63,969 nucleotides of DNA from assembly GCA_039030335.1 (NCBI GenBank), contig JBCCEJ010000028.1, positions 1 through 63,969 of the forward strand, written 5' to 3'. Source of the DNA: JBCCEJ01 sp039030335 (GTDB lineage Bacteria > Pseudomonadota > Gammaproteobacteria > HK1). A program made the translations under genes and the position numbers. The notes beneath the pieces were generated by a model, which saw only the letters and a list, made by a program, of their open reading frames with translations, ran no database searches and was not told where the DNA came from. Positions 26,706 to 35,740 of the stretch are shown in pieces (positions within the stretch are counted from its first letter, which is position 1; each line of letters opens with the position of its first letter).

Positions 26706-29105
26706 TTGAGCGAGTACGACTCGTCGAACATCAAAGTCCTAAAGGGACTGGATGCCGTCCGGAAGCGCCCCGGTATGTATATCGGGGACACCGATGACGG
26801 TACCGGGTTGCATCACATGGTGTTCGAAGCGGTCGACAACGCCATCGACGAAGCTCTGGCCGGTTACTGCACTGACATCGACGTCGTAGTCCATGTGGAC
26901 AACTCGGTCAGCATCACCGACAACGGGCGTGGCATCCCCGTCGATATCCACGAAGACGAAGGCCGCTCTGCCGCAGAGGTCATCATGACCGTCTTGCACG
27001 CGGGTGGGAAATTCGACGACAACGCCTACAAGGTAGCTGGCGGTCTGCATGGCGTAGGCGTATCGGTGGTCAATGCGTTATCGCGCTGGCTGAAGATGAC
27101 GATTTGGCGTGACGGCAACACATACGCGCAAACGTATACCCACGGGGAGCCGGATGGCCCTCTTGCGATCGCGGGCCAGTCGGACAAGACCGGCACCCGC
27201 ATCCACTTCCTGCCTAGTTCAGAGACGTTCACGAACACGGAGTTTCACTACGAAATCCTGGCGAAACGGCTGCGCGAACTGTCGTTCCTCAATTCCGGCG
27301 TCAAAATTCGACTCGTCGACGAACGTGTATCAAAAGAAGACACCTATCAGTATCAAGGCGGAATCTCAGCTTTCGTAGAACACCTGAACCGCCACAAAAC
27401 CCCGATTCATCCGACGATCGTGCATTTCACGAGCGAACGCGAGGGGGTAACGGTCGAAGTTGCAATGCAGTGGAACGATTCCTACCAGGAAAACATCTTC
27501 TGCTACACCAACAACATTCCCCAGCGAGACGGCGGCACCCATCTGGCCGGCTTCCGATCGGCCCTCACCCGCACGCTGAACCAGTATATGGAGCAGCACG
27601 GTATTACCCAGAAGGCGAAAGTCGACACTACGGGCGACGATGTCCGGGAAGGACTCACGGCGGTGCTTTCTGTGAAGGTGCCCGATCCGAAATTTTCCTC
27701 GCAGACCAAAGATAAGCTGGTGTCGTCGGAAGTTAAGCCGATCGTGGAATCGGCGCAGAACGAAAAACTTGCCGAGTTCCTGCTGGAAAATCCGAACGAG
27801 GCCAAGAGCGTCACCAGCAAGATCGTCGAAGCCAGCCGTGCCCGGGAGGCAGCTCGCAAAGCACGTGAGATGACGCGACGCAAGACTGCGCTGGACATCG
27901 CCGGGCTGCCTGGCAAGCTCGCGGACTGTCAGGAAAAAGACCCGGCTCTGTCAGAACTGTTTCTCGTTGAGGGTGACAGCGCGGGTGGTTCGGCCAAACA
28001 GGGTCGCGACCGAAAGAATCAGGCGATTCTGCCTCTCAAGGGCAAGATCCTGAACGTAGAGAAGGCGCGCTTCGATAAGATGCTGCAGTCTGCGGAGGTT
28101 GGCACGCTGATCACCGCACTGGGCTGTGGAATCGGGAAAGACGAATACGACCCGGCAAAACTGCGCTACCACCGCCTGATCCTGATGACCGATGCCGACG
28201 TGGACGGATCGCACATTCGCACGCTGTTGTTGACCTTCCTTTACCGGCAGATGCCGGAGATTATCGAAGGTGGGCACGTCTATATTGCGCAGCCACCGCT
28301 CTACAAAGCCAAGAAGGGCAAGAGCGAGCGCTACGTGAAGGACGATCGAGAACTTGACGGCTACTTCATGCACCTTGCCCTGGATGGAACAAACGTTATA
28401 CAGGGGTCGAATCCGCCGCTAAATACACAACAAATTCAAGAACTTGCAGACGTTTACCTGAAGAGTAGGTCGATCCGGGAACGACTCTCCGCGCGGATGT
28501 TTCCACAAGTTCTTGACGCTTTTGTGCAGTTACCTCAGCTCACCGATGATGAGCTGGTAGAGCCCGAAATTGCATCAGCGTGGATGCAGCAGCTCGAAGA
28601 GAAACTCAACTCCGGCGACGATTTCAACGGTCCTTTCGAAATCTCCATGAGCCCCCGAGAAGACGGCGGTTTCATCGCGCGGATTCGTACCATTCAGCAT
28701 GGCGTAGAAGCCGACCGGATGTTGACGGATGAGCTCCTGCGCACCCCGGAGTACCGTCAGCTTCACTCGTTCGCTACCGAACTTGGTGGCAACGGAGACG
28801 CTATCAAAGTCGAGCGCGGGGAACGCTCTGCTGAAGTGCGCACGTTTCGTGAGGCGATCGACTGGATGCTGGCCGATTCGCGACGCGGCGTGATGGTGCA
28901 ACGGTATAAGGGTCTGGGGGAGATGAATCCAGATCAGCTTTGGGAGACCACCATGGATCCTCAAAGCCGGAGGCTGCTCCAGGTACGCATAGAAGACGCC
29001 GTTTCAGTCGATCAGCTTTTCACCACACTGATGGGAGACCAGGTAGAGCCGCGTCGCGACTTTATCGAGAGCAACGCATTATCCGTCGCCAATCTGGATG
29101 CGTGA
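26706..29105 (+). CDS. gyrB: DNA gyrase subunit B
   Basis: 799 residues. GHKL ATPase domain (VRKRPGMYIGDTDDGTGLHHMVFEAVDNAIDE, in part; GGLHGVGVSVVNALS), transducer, and Toprim domain with the EGDSAGGSAKQGRDR and DADVDGSHIRTLLLTF metal motifs; the C-terminus has QRYKGLGEMNPDQLWETTMDP. With GyrA it introduces negative supercoils. No in-frame ATG exists between the recF stop and the conserved SEYDSSNIKVLKGL, so translation starts at TTG 26706, with GGAG about ten bases before it. The length fits the gammaproteobacterial form with the extra Toprim insert. Confidence 0.98.
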   Translation: MSEYDSSNIKVLKGLDAVRKRPGMYIGDTDDGTGLHHMVFEAVDNAIDEALAGYCTDIDVVVHVDNSVSITDNGRGIPVDIHEDEGRSAAEVIMTVLHAGGKFDDNAYKVAGGLHGVGVSVVNALSRWLKMTIWRDGNTYAQTYTHGEPDGPLAIAGQSDKTGTRIHFLPSSETFTNTEFHYEILAKRLRELSFLNSGVKIRLVDERVSKEDTYQYQGGISAFVEHLNRHKTPIHPTIVHFTSEREGVTVEVAMQWNDSYQENIFCYTNNIPQRDGGTHLAGFRSALTRTLNQYMEQHGITQKAKVDTTGDDVREGLTAVLSVKVPDPKFSSQTKDKLVSSEVKPIVESAQNEKLAEFLLENPNEAKSVTSKIVEASRAREAARKAREMTRRKTALDIAGLPGKLADCQEKDPALSELFLVEGDSAGGSAKQGRDRKNQAILPLKGKILNVEKARFDKMLQSAEVGTLITALGCGIGKDEYDPAKLRYHRLILMTDADVDGSHIRTLLLTFLYRQMPEIIEGGHVYIAQPPLYKAKKGKSERYVKDDRELDGYFMHLALDGTNVIQGSNPPLNTQQIQELADVYLKSRSIRERLSARMFPQVLDAFVQLPQLTDDELVEPEIASAWMQQLEEKLNSGDDFNGPFEISMSPREDGGFIARIRTIQHGVEADRMLTDELLRTPEYRQLHSFATELGGNGDAIKVERGERSAEVRTFREAIDWMLADSRRGVMVQRYKGLGEMNPDQLWETTMDPQSRRLLQVRIEDAVSVDQLFTTLMGDQVEPRRDFIESNALSVANLDA

Positions 29106-29140
29106 CGTCGCCTGAGTCCGGCGCCATTCACATGTTCCCG

Positions 29141-29165
29141 AATTAAAAGGACTTTGCAGAAAGTC
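29141..29165 (-). terminator. Intrinsic terminator of the comF-like gene
   Basis: On the minus strand GACTTT-CTGC-AAAGTC (29150-29165) forms a six-pair hairpin followed by CCTTTTAATT. It lies just downstream of the ComF-family stop codon at 29178 and between that gene and the end of gyrB. Confidence 0.5.
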
Positions 29166-29177
29166 TAGACGCGGTCT

Positions 29178-29957
29178 TCACCTCTCTCCACGCAGATCAG
29201 CAGTTACGGCCCGTGCCGCGCAGACTGCGACTACGCGCTCAGCCCCTGCGGCTTTCAGCGTTGAAGCCGCTTCCCGCAAGGTGGCGCCCGTCGTCAGAAC
29301 GTCATCCAACAGCAGCGCGATTGGCGGTACGCAGGCGCCGGCCCGGAATGCACCGCGGACATTTTCACTACGACTCTTCGCGCTGTTGAGTTCAGACTGC
29401 GGCCGTACGATACCGGTTGCCAGCAGTGCCCGGCGGTGTAGCGGCACGCCCGTACGGGCCGCGAGCTCCGCCCCTATCTCGATCACTGGATTGAAGCCGC
29501 GCTCCTTGAGTCGTTGCGGCTGCGATGGGATGGGAACCAGCCCCGCGCACGAGCCCGCCCGGCTCACGTCCAAAAATAGTTCCTGGGATCCTTCGGCTGC
29601 GATCAGCTCCGCCAATGCGGCTGCCGCCCATAGGCGATGCCGTGCTTTCAGTTCCATCAATAGTCGCCGGACCCATCCGGTATAGATAAATGGCGCCAAA
29701 GTCCTGTCAATATCCACCCAGTCACGACGACAGAATGTGCACGCACCAAGCGTCGCCGCTGGAATTGACCCCACCGGCATCGCGCATCGACTGCAGGCTG
29801 CACGGACCCGCGGCAAATCGGCCGTGCAGTTTGTGCACAGATGATGGTCTGTATCCAAATCCATCGTACAGAGCGCGCACCGCGGTGAGAGCGACCGGAG
29901 CAGCCGCCGTATTCCGGGGTTGAGACGCACGGGGCGTCTGGCTTGCGGCAAGGACAT
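29178..29957 (-). CDS. ComF-family phosphoribosyltransferase-like protein
   Basis: 259 residues. The N-terminal part has paired cysteines (LCTMDLDTDH...CTNC, CSRC, CTFC) suggesting a zinc ribbon; the C-terminal part is a type I PRTase fold with VPIPSQPQRLKERGFNP and the PRPP loop LLLDDVLTTGATLREA. ComF/GntX proteins are linked to DNA uptake and use of DNA as nutrient, with unclear chemistry. It is convergent with gyrB and ends at a small terminator. In many relatives it neighbours bioB; no biotin gene is seen here. Confidence 0.9.
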   Translation of the reverse strand: MSLPQARRPVRLNPGIRRLLRSLSPRCALCTMDLDTDHHLCTNCTADLPRVRAACSRCAMPVGSIPAATLGACTFCRRDWVDIDRTLAPFIYTGWVRRLLMELKARHRLWAAAALAELIAAEGSQELFLDVSRAGSCAGLVPIPSQPQRLKERGFNPVIEIGAELAARTGVPLHRRALLATGIVRPQSELNSAKSRSENVRGAFRAGACVPPIALLLDDVLTTGATLREAASTLKAAGAERVVAVCAARAVTADLRGER

Positions 29958-30603
29958 TCGATGGTTTGAGGGTTATCCCGGAGATGCCGACATATCTGTG
30001 GGTAGTCGGGCGGGTCCAGATAGCGGCTTCATCGGGCAACGCAAAGTGGAGCGATTATGTGCCGGGGCGCCGAAACACGCCTGTCGGCGGTACACCACAC
30101 ACGCGTAAGCGCTCGCCCCAACCGCTTGCGGGTGAACGCGGCGCGGCGCCAGTACAGCGGTTCAGCGGTTGTTGCGAGTCTTGATCTGCTGATATCTATA
30201 CAAATACTAGTTAATCAAGCAATATCGCGGACGATATCGGCGGTAGGGGGCAAAACAGCTGCGCATTTTCGACTGAAACGGAAACCATTATCTATACAAT
30301 ACCAAGACAGTAGGCCTGTAATGGCACGAACCGCATCATGAGAAACGAAATCCACGTCAATATCACCTTCGAGTTGGTTTTCGGGCGTTTGTGGCACCTT
30401 ATGTCCGAGCAGTGCATTGCGCGCCTGCACGAGACGCATGAACGACTCTCCAGAGCCGCGTCCGAGACTCTGATGAAGCGGTTTGAAAACCGCCGTAAGT
30501 ACCCGGATTTCTTGCGCCTCGGGCGGACGCTCCGATACACTGCCAACCCTATTTGTCCCAAGCTGACGCGTTCAAAAAAGCAGCTCGAGGAGCCAACTGG
30601 CTG
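29958..30603. other. 646-base stretch without a recognisable gene
   Basis: Only short, unconvincing frames cross this interval, the largest being an 88-codon one at 30338-30604 whose composition does not look coding. The middle (about 30180-30330) is clearly more AT-rich than its surroundings and holds the 10-base direct repeat ATCTATACAA. It could contain the promoters of the divergent comF-like gene and of DUF2244-cox, or a decayed gene. I see no RNA gene I can name. Confidence 0.5.
30194..30299. repeat. Direct repeat ATCTATACAA, two copies
   Basis: Exact 10-base copies at 30194-30203 and 30290-30299, 96 bases apart, both in AT-rich context and upstream of the DUF2244-cox genes. They may be regulator sites or chance. 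Confidence 0.35.
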
Positions 30604-31083
30604 ATGTCCAATTCTGAGGGCGTCGCACCGATCAGCACCTTCGTCGTGGAACCGAACGAACCGCCGCCATGGAACCAGATCCGGCTTCTGTTCGTTCTCG
30701 TGGCAATACCGTCTTTGCTCGTTGCACTCGGCTTCACCTTCATGGGTTATTGGCCGATTTTGCCGTTTGCCGGTATGGAGTTGATGCTGCTCGCAGCCGC
30801 GCTCTACCTGACGGCACGCCAGGCCGGACGCCGCGAGGTAATCAAGCTGAAGGCGGACGTCATCGAGGTCGAGCGGGGCAGGTCGGCACCCGAAGAAACG
30901 TGGAGCGCCCAGCGCGCATGGACGCAGGTACGGCTGGTTAAGTCGCGCTACCGCCTGCATCCGAGCCGACTGGTCATACGCGCGCACGGTAAAGAGATCG
31001 AAGTGGGTAGTTTTCTGATCGAAGAGGAGCGCGAACGTCTTGCAACCGCTTTGCGTGACGCGCTGATGGCCCGGCCAACCTGA
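30604..31083 (+). CDS. DUF2244 family membrane protein
   Basis: About 159 residues from ATG 30604. After a short N-terminus (STFVVEPNEPPPWNQ) come two adjacent membrane segments (LLFVLVAIPSLLVALGFTF and LPFAGMELMLLAAALYLTA), then a soluble domain with VIEVERG, WTQVRLV and HPSRLVIRAHGKEIEVGSFL. This matches DUF2244, which is often found directly upstream of cytochrome c oxidase genes, as here (coxB starts 43 bases later). Function unknown; a link to oxidase biogenesis is inferred from position only. Confidence 0.82.
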   Translation: MSNSEGVAPISTFVVEPNEPPPWNQIRLLFVLVAIPSLLVALGFTFMGYWPILPFAGMELMLLAAALYLTARQAGRREVIKLKADVIEVERGRSAPEETWSAQRAWTQVRLVKSRYRLHPSRLVIRAHGKEIEVGSFLIEEERERLATALRDALMARPT

Positions 31084-31126
31084 GATCTGCACCCGTTAAA
31101 GAATTAATGAAAAAGCCTCTGGAGTA

Positions 31127-32275
31127 ATGAAGACGATGTTCAACACCAAAGCGTCCCGGGTGGTCGCAAGTATCGCGGCAGCCGCGATGTTTGCACCGAT
31201 CGCCACCCACGCGGCGTGGACCGATCTGAACCTCCCGGTCGGAGTCACGCCACTGTCCAAGGAGGTGTACGAGCTCCACATGCTGATCCTCTGGATCTGC
31301 GTGGTCATCGGAGTCGTTGTTTTTGGTGCGATGTTCTATTCGATGTTCGCGCATCGGAAATCCCGCGGCGTGGAGCCGGCAACCTTTCACCACAGCACCC
31401 TCGCTGAAATCGTCTGGACCGTCATACCGATCGTCATTCTGGTAGTGATGGCCGTGCCCGCAACGCGAACACTGATCGCCATGGAAGACACCAGCGAATC
31501 GCAGATGACGCTCAAAGTCACCGGATATCAGTGGAAGTGGCGCTACGACTACATCGAGGACTCGATTTCGATGTGGAGTAATCTCGCGGAAGCCAGCAAG
31601 GAGGTCATGTACAGCGACCCCACCGGCAACGAGGATTACCTGCTCGATGTCGATAACGAAGTCGTTTTACCGATTCACACGAAAATCCGCTTGATGCTGA
31701 CCGCAGACGACGTCATCCACGCCTGGTGGGTACCGAAGCTCGGCCAGAAAAAAGATGCGATTCCGGGTTACATCAACGAGATCTGGACGTACATAGAAGA
31801 GCCGGGCACGTACCGTGGCCAGTGCGCAGAGCTCTGTGGTAAGGACCACGGCTTCATGCCGATCGTCGTCAAGGCCGTGACCAAAGACGAGTACCGTGCC
31901 TGGGTGGATACCCAGAAAGAAGCTGAAGCTGAAGCTGCCCGACTGGCCGCCGCCGCGCTGTTAAAAGACTGGAGCAAAGAGGAACTGATGGCCAAGGGGG
32001 AAGAGGTTTACATCAACATCTGTTCCACCTGTCATAAAAAAGACGGCCTCGGCGACACCGGCGCTGGATATCCATCGATCGCTGGCAGCACGGTCGTACT
32101 GGGGCCGGCTGATGGTCACATCTCCCTCGTGCTGGACGGCATCGCCGGGACTCAGATGTCGTCCTTTGGCAGCCTTAGCGACGCCGATCTGGCCGCGGTA
32201 TTGACCTACCAGCGAAACGCATTTGGCAACGAGGCGTCGCTCATACAGCCGAAAGACGTAAACGGCGCGAGGTGA
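31127..32275 (+). CDS. coxB: Cytochrome c oxidase subunit II with fused cytochrome c domain
   Basis: 382 residues: signal peptide (cleavage near THAAW), two membrane helices, then the periplasmic CuA cupredoxin domain with His198 (DDVIHAWW) and the loop C233-AEL-C237-GKD-H241-GF-M244, all CuA ligands present. A class I cytochrome c follows at the C-terminus with C299-ST-C302-H303, so this is a caa3-type subunit. It accepts electrons from cytochrome c and passes them to heme a in subunit I. First structural gene of the oxidase cluster, 66 bases before ctaD. Confidence 0.97.
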   Translation: MKTMFNTKASRVVASIAAAAMFAPIATHAAWTDLNLPVGVTPLSKEVYELHMLILWICVVIGVVVFGAMFYSMFAHRKSRGVEPATFHHSTLAEIVWTVIPIVILVVMAVPATRTLIAMEDTSESQMTLKVTGYQWKWRYDYIEDSISMWSNLAEASKEVMYSDPTGNEDYLLDVDNEVVLPIHTKIRLMLTADDVIHAWWVPKLGQKKDAIPGYINEIWTYIEEPGTYRGQCAELCGKDHGFMPIVVKAVTKDEYRAWVDTQKEAEAEAARLAAAALLKDWSKEELMAKGEEVYINICSTCHKKDGLGDTGAGYPSIAGSTVVLGPADGHISLVLDGIAGTQMSSFGSLSDADLAAVLTYQRNAFGNEASLIQPKDVNGAR

Positions 32276-32341
32276 TCCACTGCGCGCGCCCTGACGGTTC
32301 CCGGAGCACACGAAGAATTCAAAATCCCAGGAGTACGCTAC

Positions 32342-33931
32342 ATGTCTGATGCAGCGGTTCACGACCACCACGACGATCATCACGACCACGGCCCAGAGCC
32401 GGGTCTGATGCGTTGGGTTACCACGACCAACCACAAAGATATCGGCACTCTCTACCTGCTGTTCGCGTTGATGATGTTCTTCATCGGCGGCGCGATGGCA
32501 ATGGTGATCCGCGCTGAGTTGTTTCAGCCGGGCCTCCAGGTTGTCGATCCTCACTTCTTCAACCAGATGACGACGATGCACGCGCTCGTCATGATCTTCG
32601 GCGCGGTCATGCCGGCATTCGTCGGTTTTGCCAATTGGATGATCCCCATCATGATCGGCGCGCCCGATATGGCGTTGCCGCGCATGAACAACTGGAGCTT
32701 CTGGATCCTGCCGTTCGCGTTCTCGATGCTGTTGTCGACCCTGTTCATGCCGGGCGGCGGTCCCTCAGCAGGGTGGACGATTTATCCGCCGCTCGTACTC
32801 CAGGGCGGTGACAACTTCCCGTTCCTGATCTTCGCCATCCACCTGATGGGTATCTCGTCGGTCATGGGGGCGATCAACGTCATCGTGACAATCTTCAACA
32901 TGCGTGCACCGGGCATGACACTGCTGAAAATGCCGTTGTTCGTCTGGACCTGGATCATCACGGCCTTCCTGCTGGTTGCCGCAATGCCGGTACTGGCTGG
33001 CGCCGTCACCATGCTGCTGACGGATAAGTTCTTCGGAACGTCGTTCTTTTCTGCCGCTGGCGGCGGTGACCCGGTGATGTATCAGCACATTTTCTGGTTC
33101 TTTGGTCACCCCGAGGTCTACATCATGATCCTGCCCGCCTTCGGGATCGTGTCGCAGATCATTCCGACCTTCGCCCGCAAGCCGTTATTCGGTTACGAGT
33201 CGATGGTGTATGCAACCGCGTCAATCGCCTTCCTGTCGTTCATCGTATGGGCACACCATATGTTCACGGTGGGTATGCCGCTTACCGGTGAACTCTTCTT
33301 CATGTACACCACGATGCTGATCGCGGTACCCACCGGAGTGAAGGTCTTCAACTGGGTAGCGACCATGTGGCGCGGCGCGATGACCTTCGAAACGCCTATG
33401 CTGTTCGCACTGGCGTTCGTCATCCTGTTCACGATTGGGGGCTTCTCCGGCTTGATGCTGGCGATTACCCCGGTCGACTTTCAGTACCATGACACTTACT
33501 TCGTTGTTGCACACTTCCACTATGTGCTCGTAACGGGGGCAGTTTTCGCACTGATCGCCGGGGTGTATTACTGGCTGCCGAAGTGGTCCGGTGTCATGTA
33601 CAACGAGACGTTGGGCCAGTGGCATTTCTGGCTTTCCACGATTTTCGTTAACGTCCTGTTCTTCCCGCAGCACTTCCTCGGCCTGGCGGGCATGCCTCGC
33701 CGTATCCCGGACTACAACATGCAGTTTGCCGACTGGAACATGGTCTCGAGTATCGGTGGATTCGGCTTTGGCCTCTCCCAGCTGCTGTTCGCATACCTTG
33801 TTATCCAGTGCATGCGCGGATCTGGCGAGAAAGCTACCGATGAAGTGTGGGATGGCGCGGAAGGTCTCGAGTGGACGCTGACATCACCGCCTCCATACCA
33901 CTCCTTCGAAGTGGCGCCGGAAGTCAAATAG
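32342..33931 (+). CDS. ctaD: Cytochrome c oxidase subunit I
   Basis: 529 residues, about twelve membrane helices. Heme and CuB ligands are visible: THALVMIFGAVMPAF (low-spin heme His), WFFGHPEVYIMILPAFG (His cross-linked to Tyr), WAHHMF (two CuB His) and VAHFHYVLVTGA (heme a3 and heme a His). It forms the proton-pumping O2-reducing core in the inner membrane. The cytoplasmic N-terminus is unusually His/Asp rich (HDHHDDHHDH). The ATG at 32342 follows CAGGAG. Confidence 0.98.
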   Translation: MSDAAVHDHHDDHHDHGPEPGLMRWVTTTNHKDIGTLYLLFALMMFFIGGAMAMVIRAELFQPGLQVVDPHFFNQMTTMHALVMIFGAVMPAFVGFANWMIPIMIGAPDMALPRMNNWSFWILPFAFSMLLSTLFMPGGGPSAGWTIYPPLVLQGGDNFPFLIFAIHLMGISSVMGAINVIVTIFNMRAPGMTLLKMPLFVWTWIITAFLLVAAMPVLAGAVTMLLTDKFFGTSFFSAAGGGDPVMYQHIFWFFGHPEVYIMILPAFGIVSQIIPTFARKPLFGYESMVYATASIAFLSFIVWAHHMFTVGMPLTGELFFMYTTMLIAVPTGVKVFNWVATMWRGAMTFETPMLFALAFVILFTIGGFSGLMLAITPVDFQYHDTYFVVAHFHYVLVTGAVFALIAGVYYWLPKWSGVMYNETLGQWHFWLSTIFVNVLFFPQHFLGLAGMPRRIPDYNMQFADWNMVSSIGGFGFGLSQLLFAYLVIQCMRGSGEKATDEVWDGAEGLEWTLTSPPPYHSFEVAPEVK

Positions 33932-33941
33932 TCTTCACGAG

Positions 33942-34058
33942 ATGATGATGTCAACAAGCGACCCAAGTGTGCGCCGCGCCAACATCCGATTGGCGCTGGC
34001 GCTCGGCCTGATAGCTTTGAGTTTCTACGGACTCATGTTTTGGGTGCTGGGAACATGA
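33942..34058 (+). CDS. Small single-helix protein in the cox operon (candidate oxidase small assembly protein)
   Basis: A 38-codon frame begins MMMSTSDPSVRRANIRLAL and continues with the hydrophobic stretch ALGLIALSFYGLMFWVLGT, i.e. a short positively charged N-terminus and one membrane helix. Its stop codon overlaps the ctaG start as ATGA. It begins ten bases after ctaD. Small proteins of this layout, annotated as cytochrome oxidase small assembly proteins, occur between ctaD and ctaG in other proteobacteria; assignment here rests on position and shape. The exact start is one of three tandem ATG codons. Confidence 0.7.
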   Translation: MMMSTSDPSVRRANIRLALALGLIALSFYGLMFWVLGT

Positions 34059-34624
34059 CGCAATCCGACGATAACGCTCCTGTACAGTCTCAGGAGCTGG
34101 CTCGCGTCAATCGGCGCACCGCCTGGAAACTTGGCGGTGTGTTTGTACTGATGTTCGGATTCAGCTTCGCGCTAATACCCCTTTACGATCTTCTCTGCGA
34201 AGTCACCGGGCTCGGTGGCAATACCGGTGTCGTAAACGCGGCCGAGCTGGACGGGCAGGTCGACACCTCCCGAACGGTCAAGGTGCAATTCCTGGCAACC
34301 GCTAATAGTCGTATTCCGTGGGAGTTCGCGCCCGATCAGGACGATCAGCGCGTGAACCCGGGTCAGGTTTATGCCGCCACCTACACGGCCACGAACACGT
34401 CGTCCAGTGAAGTGGTGGGTCAGGCGATTCCGAAGGTCTCGCCACCGCAAGCCTCGAAGTACTTCAGTAAAACAGAGTGTTTCTGCTTCAGGAACCAGAC
34501 TCTGAAGCCGGGCGAGACCAAGGTCATGCCCATTCGGTTCGTGCTGGACCGCGCACTGCCCGATCGCATTAAATCGGTAACGTTGTCATACACGTTCTTC
34601 CGCGTTGACGGCGTGAAAAGCTAA
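34055..34624 (+). CDS. ctaG: Cytochrome c oxidase assembly protein CtaG/Cox11
   Basis: About 189 residues from ATG 34055. One N-terminal membrane anchor (WKLGGVFVLMFGFSFALIPLYDLLCEVTG), then a periplasmic immunoglobulin-like domain with the copper-binding C142-F-C144-F motif (SKTECFCFRNQTL) and the end TLSYTFFRVD. It delivers copper to the CuB site of subunit I. Translation is coupled to the preceding small ORF. Confidence 0.96.
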   Translation: MTQSDDNAPVQSQELARVNRRTAWKLGGVFVLMFGFSFALIPLYDLLCEVTGLGGNTGVVNAAELDGQVDTSRTVKVQFLATANSRIPWEFAPDQDDQRVNPGQVYAATYTATNTSSSEVVGQAIPKVSPPQASKYFSKTECFCFRNQTLKPGETKVMPIRFVLDRALPDRIKSVTLSYTFFRVDGVKS

Positions 34625-34651
34625 ACAAAAACCGCCTCAGGAGCCTCAGAC

Positions 34652-35521
34652 ATGGCCTCAGCCAATCACGACGCTTACTACGTTCCGCACGGGACGAAGT
34701 GGCCAATCATGGGATCCATCGGGCTGACACTGCTCGTATGCGGCTTCGCGGCCTGGTTAAACGGCTCCGAGAACGCGACCACGTTCATGGTGCTCGGGCT
34801 ACTGGTTACCATCGGCATGATGTTCGGCTGGTTCGGCACGGTAATCAGCGAAAGCGAAGCCGGCATGTATAACGCCCAGGTGGACATTTCGTTCCGCTGG
34901 GGAATGGGCTGGTTCATCTTTTCTGAAGTGATGTTCTTTGCGGCCTTTTTCGGCGCGCTCTATTACGCTCGAATCTTCTCTGTGCCGTGGATCGGCGGTG
35001 AAGCCACCGGCGCAGTGACCAATGCGGTGTTATGGCCCGACTATGAAGCGGTGTGGCCCACGAACGGTCCCGAGCAGCTCGGCGGCGAGTACAAAATCAT
35101 GGGCGCGTGGGGATTGCCCGCGATCAACACGATTATCCTGTTGACCAGCGGTGTAACCGTCACATGGGCGCACCATGCAATCCTGAAAGGGCATCGCGCG
35201 CAATTTATCTGGGGACTGTTCCTGACCGTATTGCTCGGATTTATCTTCGTGGGACTTCAGATCGTCGAGTATATGCATGCGTTCAACGACCTGAATCTGA
35301 CGCTCTCATCCGGAATCTACGGGTCTACGTTTTTCATGTTGACCGGTTTTCATGGTTTCCACGTAACCGTGGGCGCCATCATCCTGCTGGTGATCATGTT
35401 AAGAGGGATGAAAGGGCATTTCTCTCAGGAACAGCATTTCGCGTTCGAGGCGGCAGCTTGGTATTGGCACTTCGTAGACGTGGTGTGGCTCGGCCTCTTC
35501 GTTTTTGTTTACTGGCTCTGA
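34652..35521 (+). CDS. coxC: Cytochrome c oxidase subunit III
   Basis: 289 residues with seven hydrophobic segments. The GWFIFSEVMFFAAFFGALYYAR stretch (in part), HAFNDLNLTLSSGIYGSTFFMLTGFHGFHV (in part) and the end AAWYWHFVDVVWLGLFVFVYW are typical of subunit III. It stabilises the core and supports proton uptake. It lies 27 bases after ctaG with a CAGGAG ribosome site. Confidence 0.97.
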   Translation: MASANHDAYYVPHGTKWPIMGSIGLTLLVCGFAAWLNGSENATTFMVLGLLVTIGMMFGWFGTVISESEAGMYNAQVDISFRWGMGWFIFSEVMFFAAFFGALYYARIFSVPWIGGEATGAVTNAVLWPDYEAVWPTNGPEQLGGEYKIMGAWGLPAINTIILLTSGVTVTWAHHAILKGHRAQFIWGLFLTVLLGFIFVGLQIVEYMHAFNDLNLTLSSGIYGSTFFMLTGFHGFHVTVGAIILLVIMLRGMKGHFSQEQHFAFEAAAWYWHFVDVVWLGLFVFVYWL

Positions 35522-35582
35522 TCGAATATCTGCGGAGTCCGCCCCGGCATCCGACTCATCGTCAGCTGGCTCTCACACGAAC

Positions 35583-35604
35583 GCCCGCGGTAACTACCGT
35601 GGGC
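35583..35604. other. Strong hairpin between convergent coxC and DUF2909 genes
   Basis: GCCCGCGGTA and TACCGTGGGC pair over ten bases (one G-T) with only two unpaired bases. No T-run follows on either strand, so it is at best an atypical terminator or an RNA-processing/stability element for the cox transcript. Confidence 0.4.
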
Positions 35605-35740
35605 TGCTGAGGCCAATCGAGTTCGTCTCCGTACTGCGAGGCAAAGCCTGAGTGCTGGTTGCTCGCTCAACGCCGCGACAAAGGCCGTCATGGGATCAAC
35701 AGACACCTCTCCTCACCTGCCAGGTTAGAGCAGCAACAAG

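Noticed and set aside
30338..30604. 88-codon plus-strand frame before DUF2244
   Set aside because: No ribosome site, no motif, and runs into the DUF2244 start in another frame; kept only as a remark in the gene-free stretch.
30292..31092. 266-codon minus-strand frame
   Set aside because: Antisense to DUF2244 and its leader; no recognisable domain, and the plus-strand gene fits the cox context.
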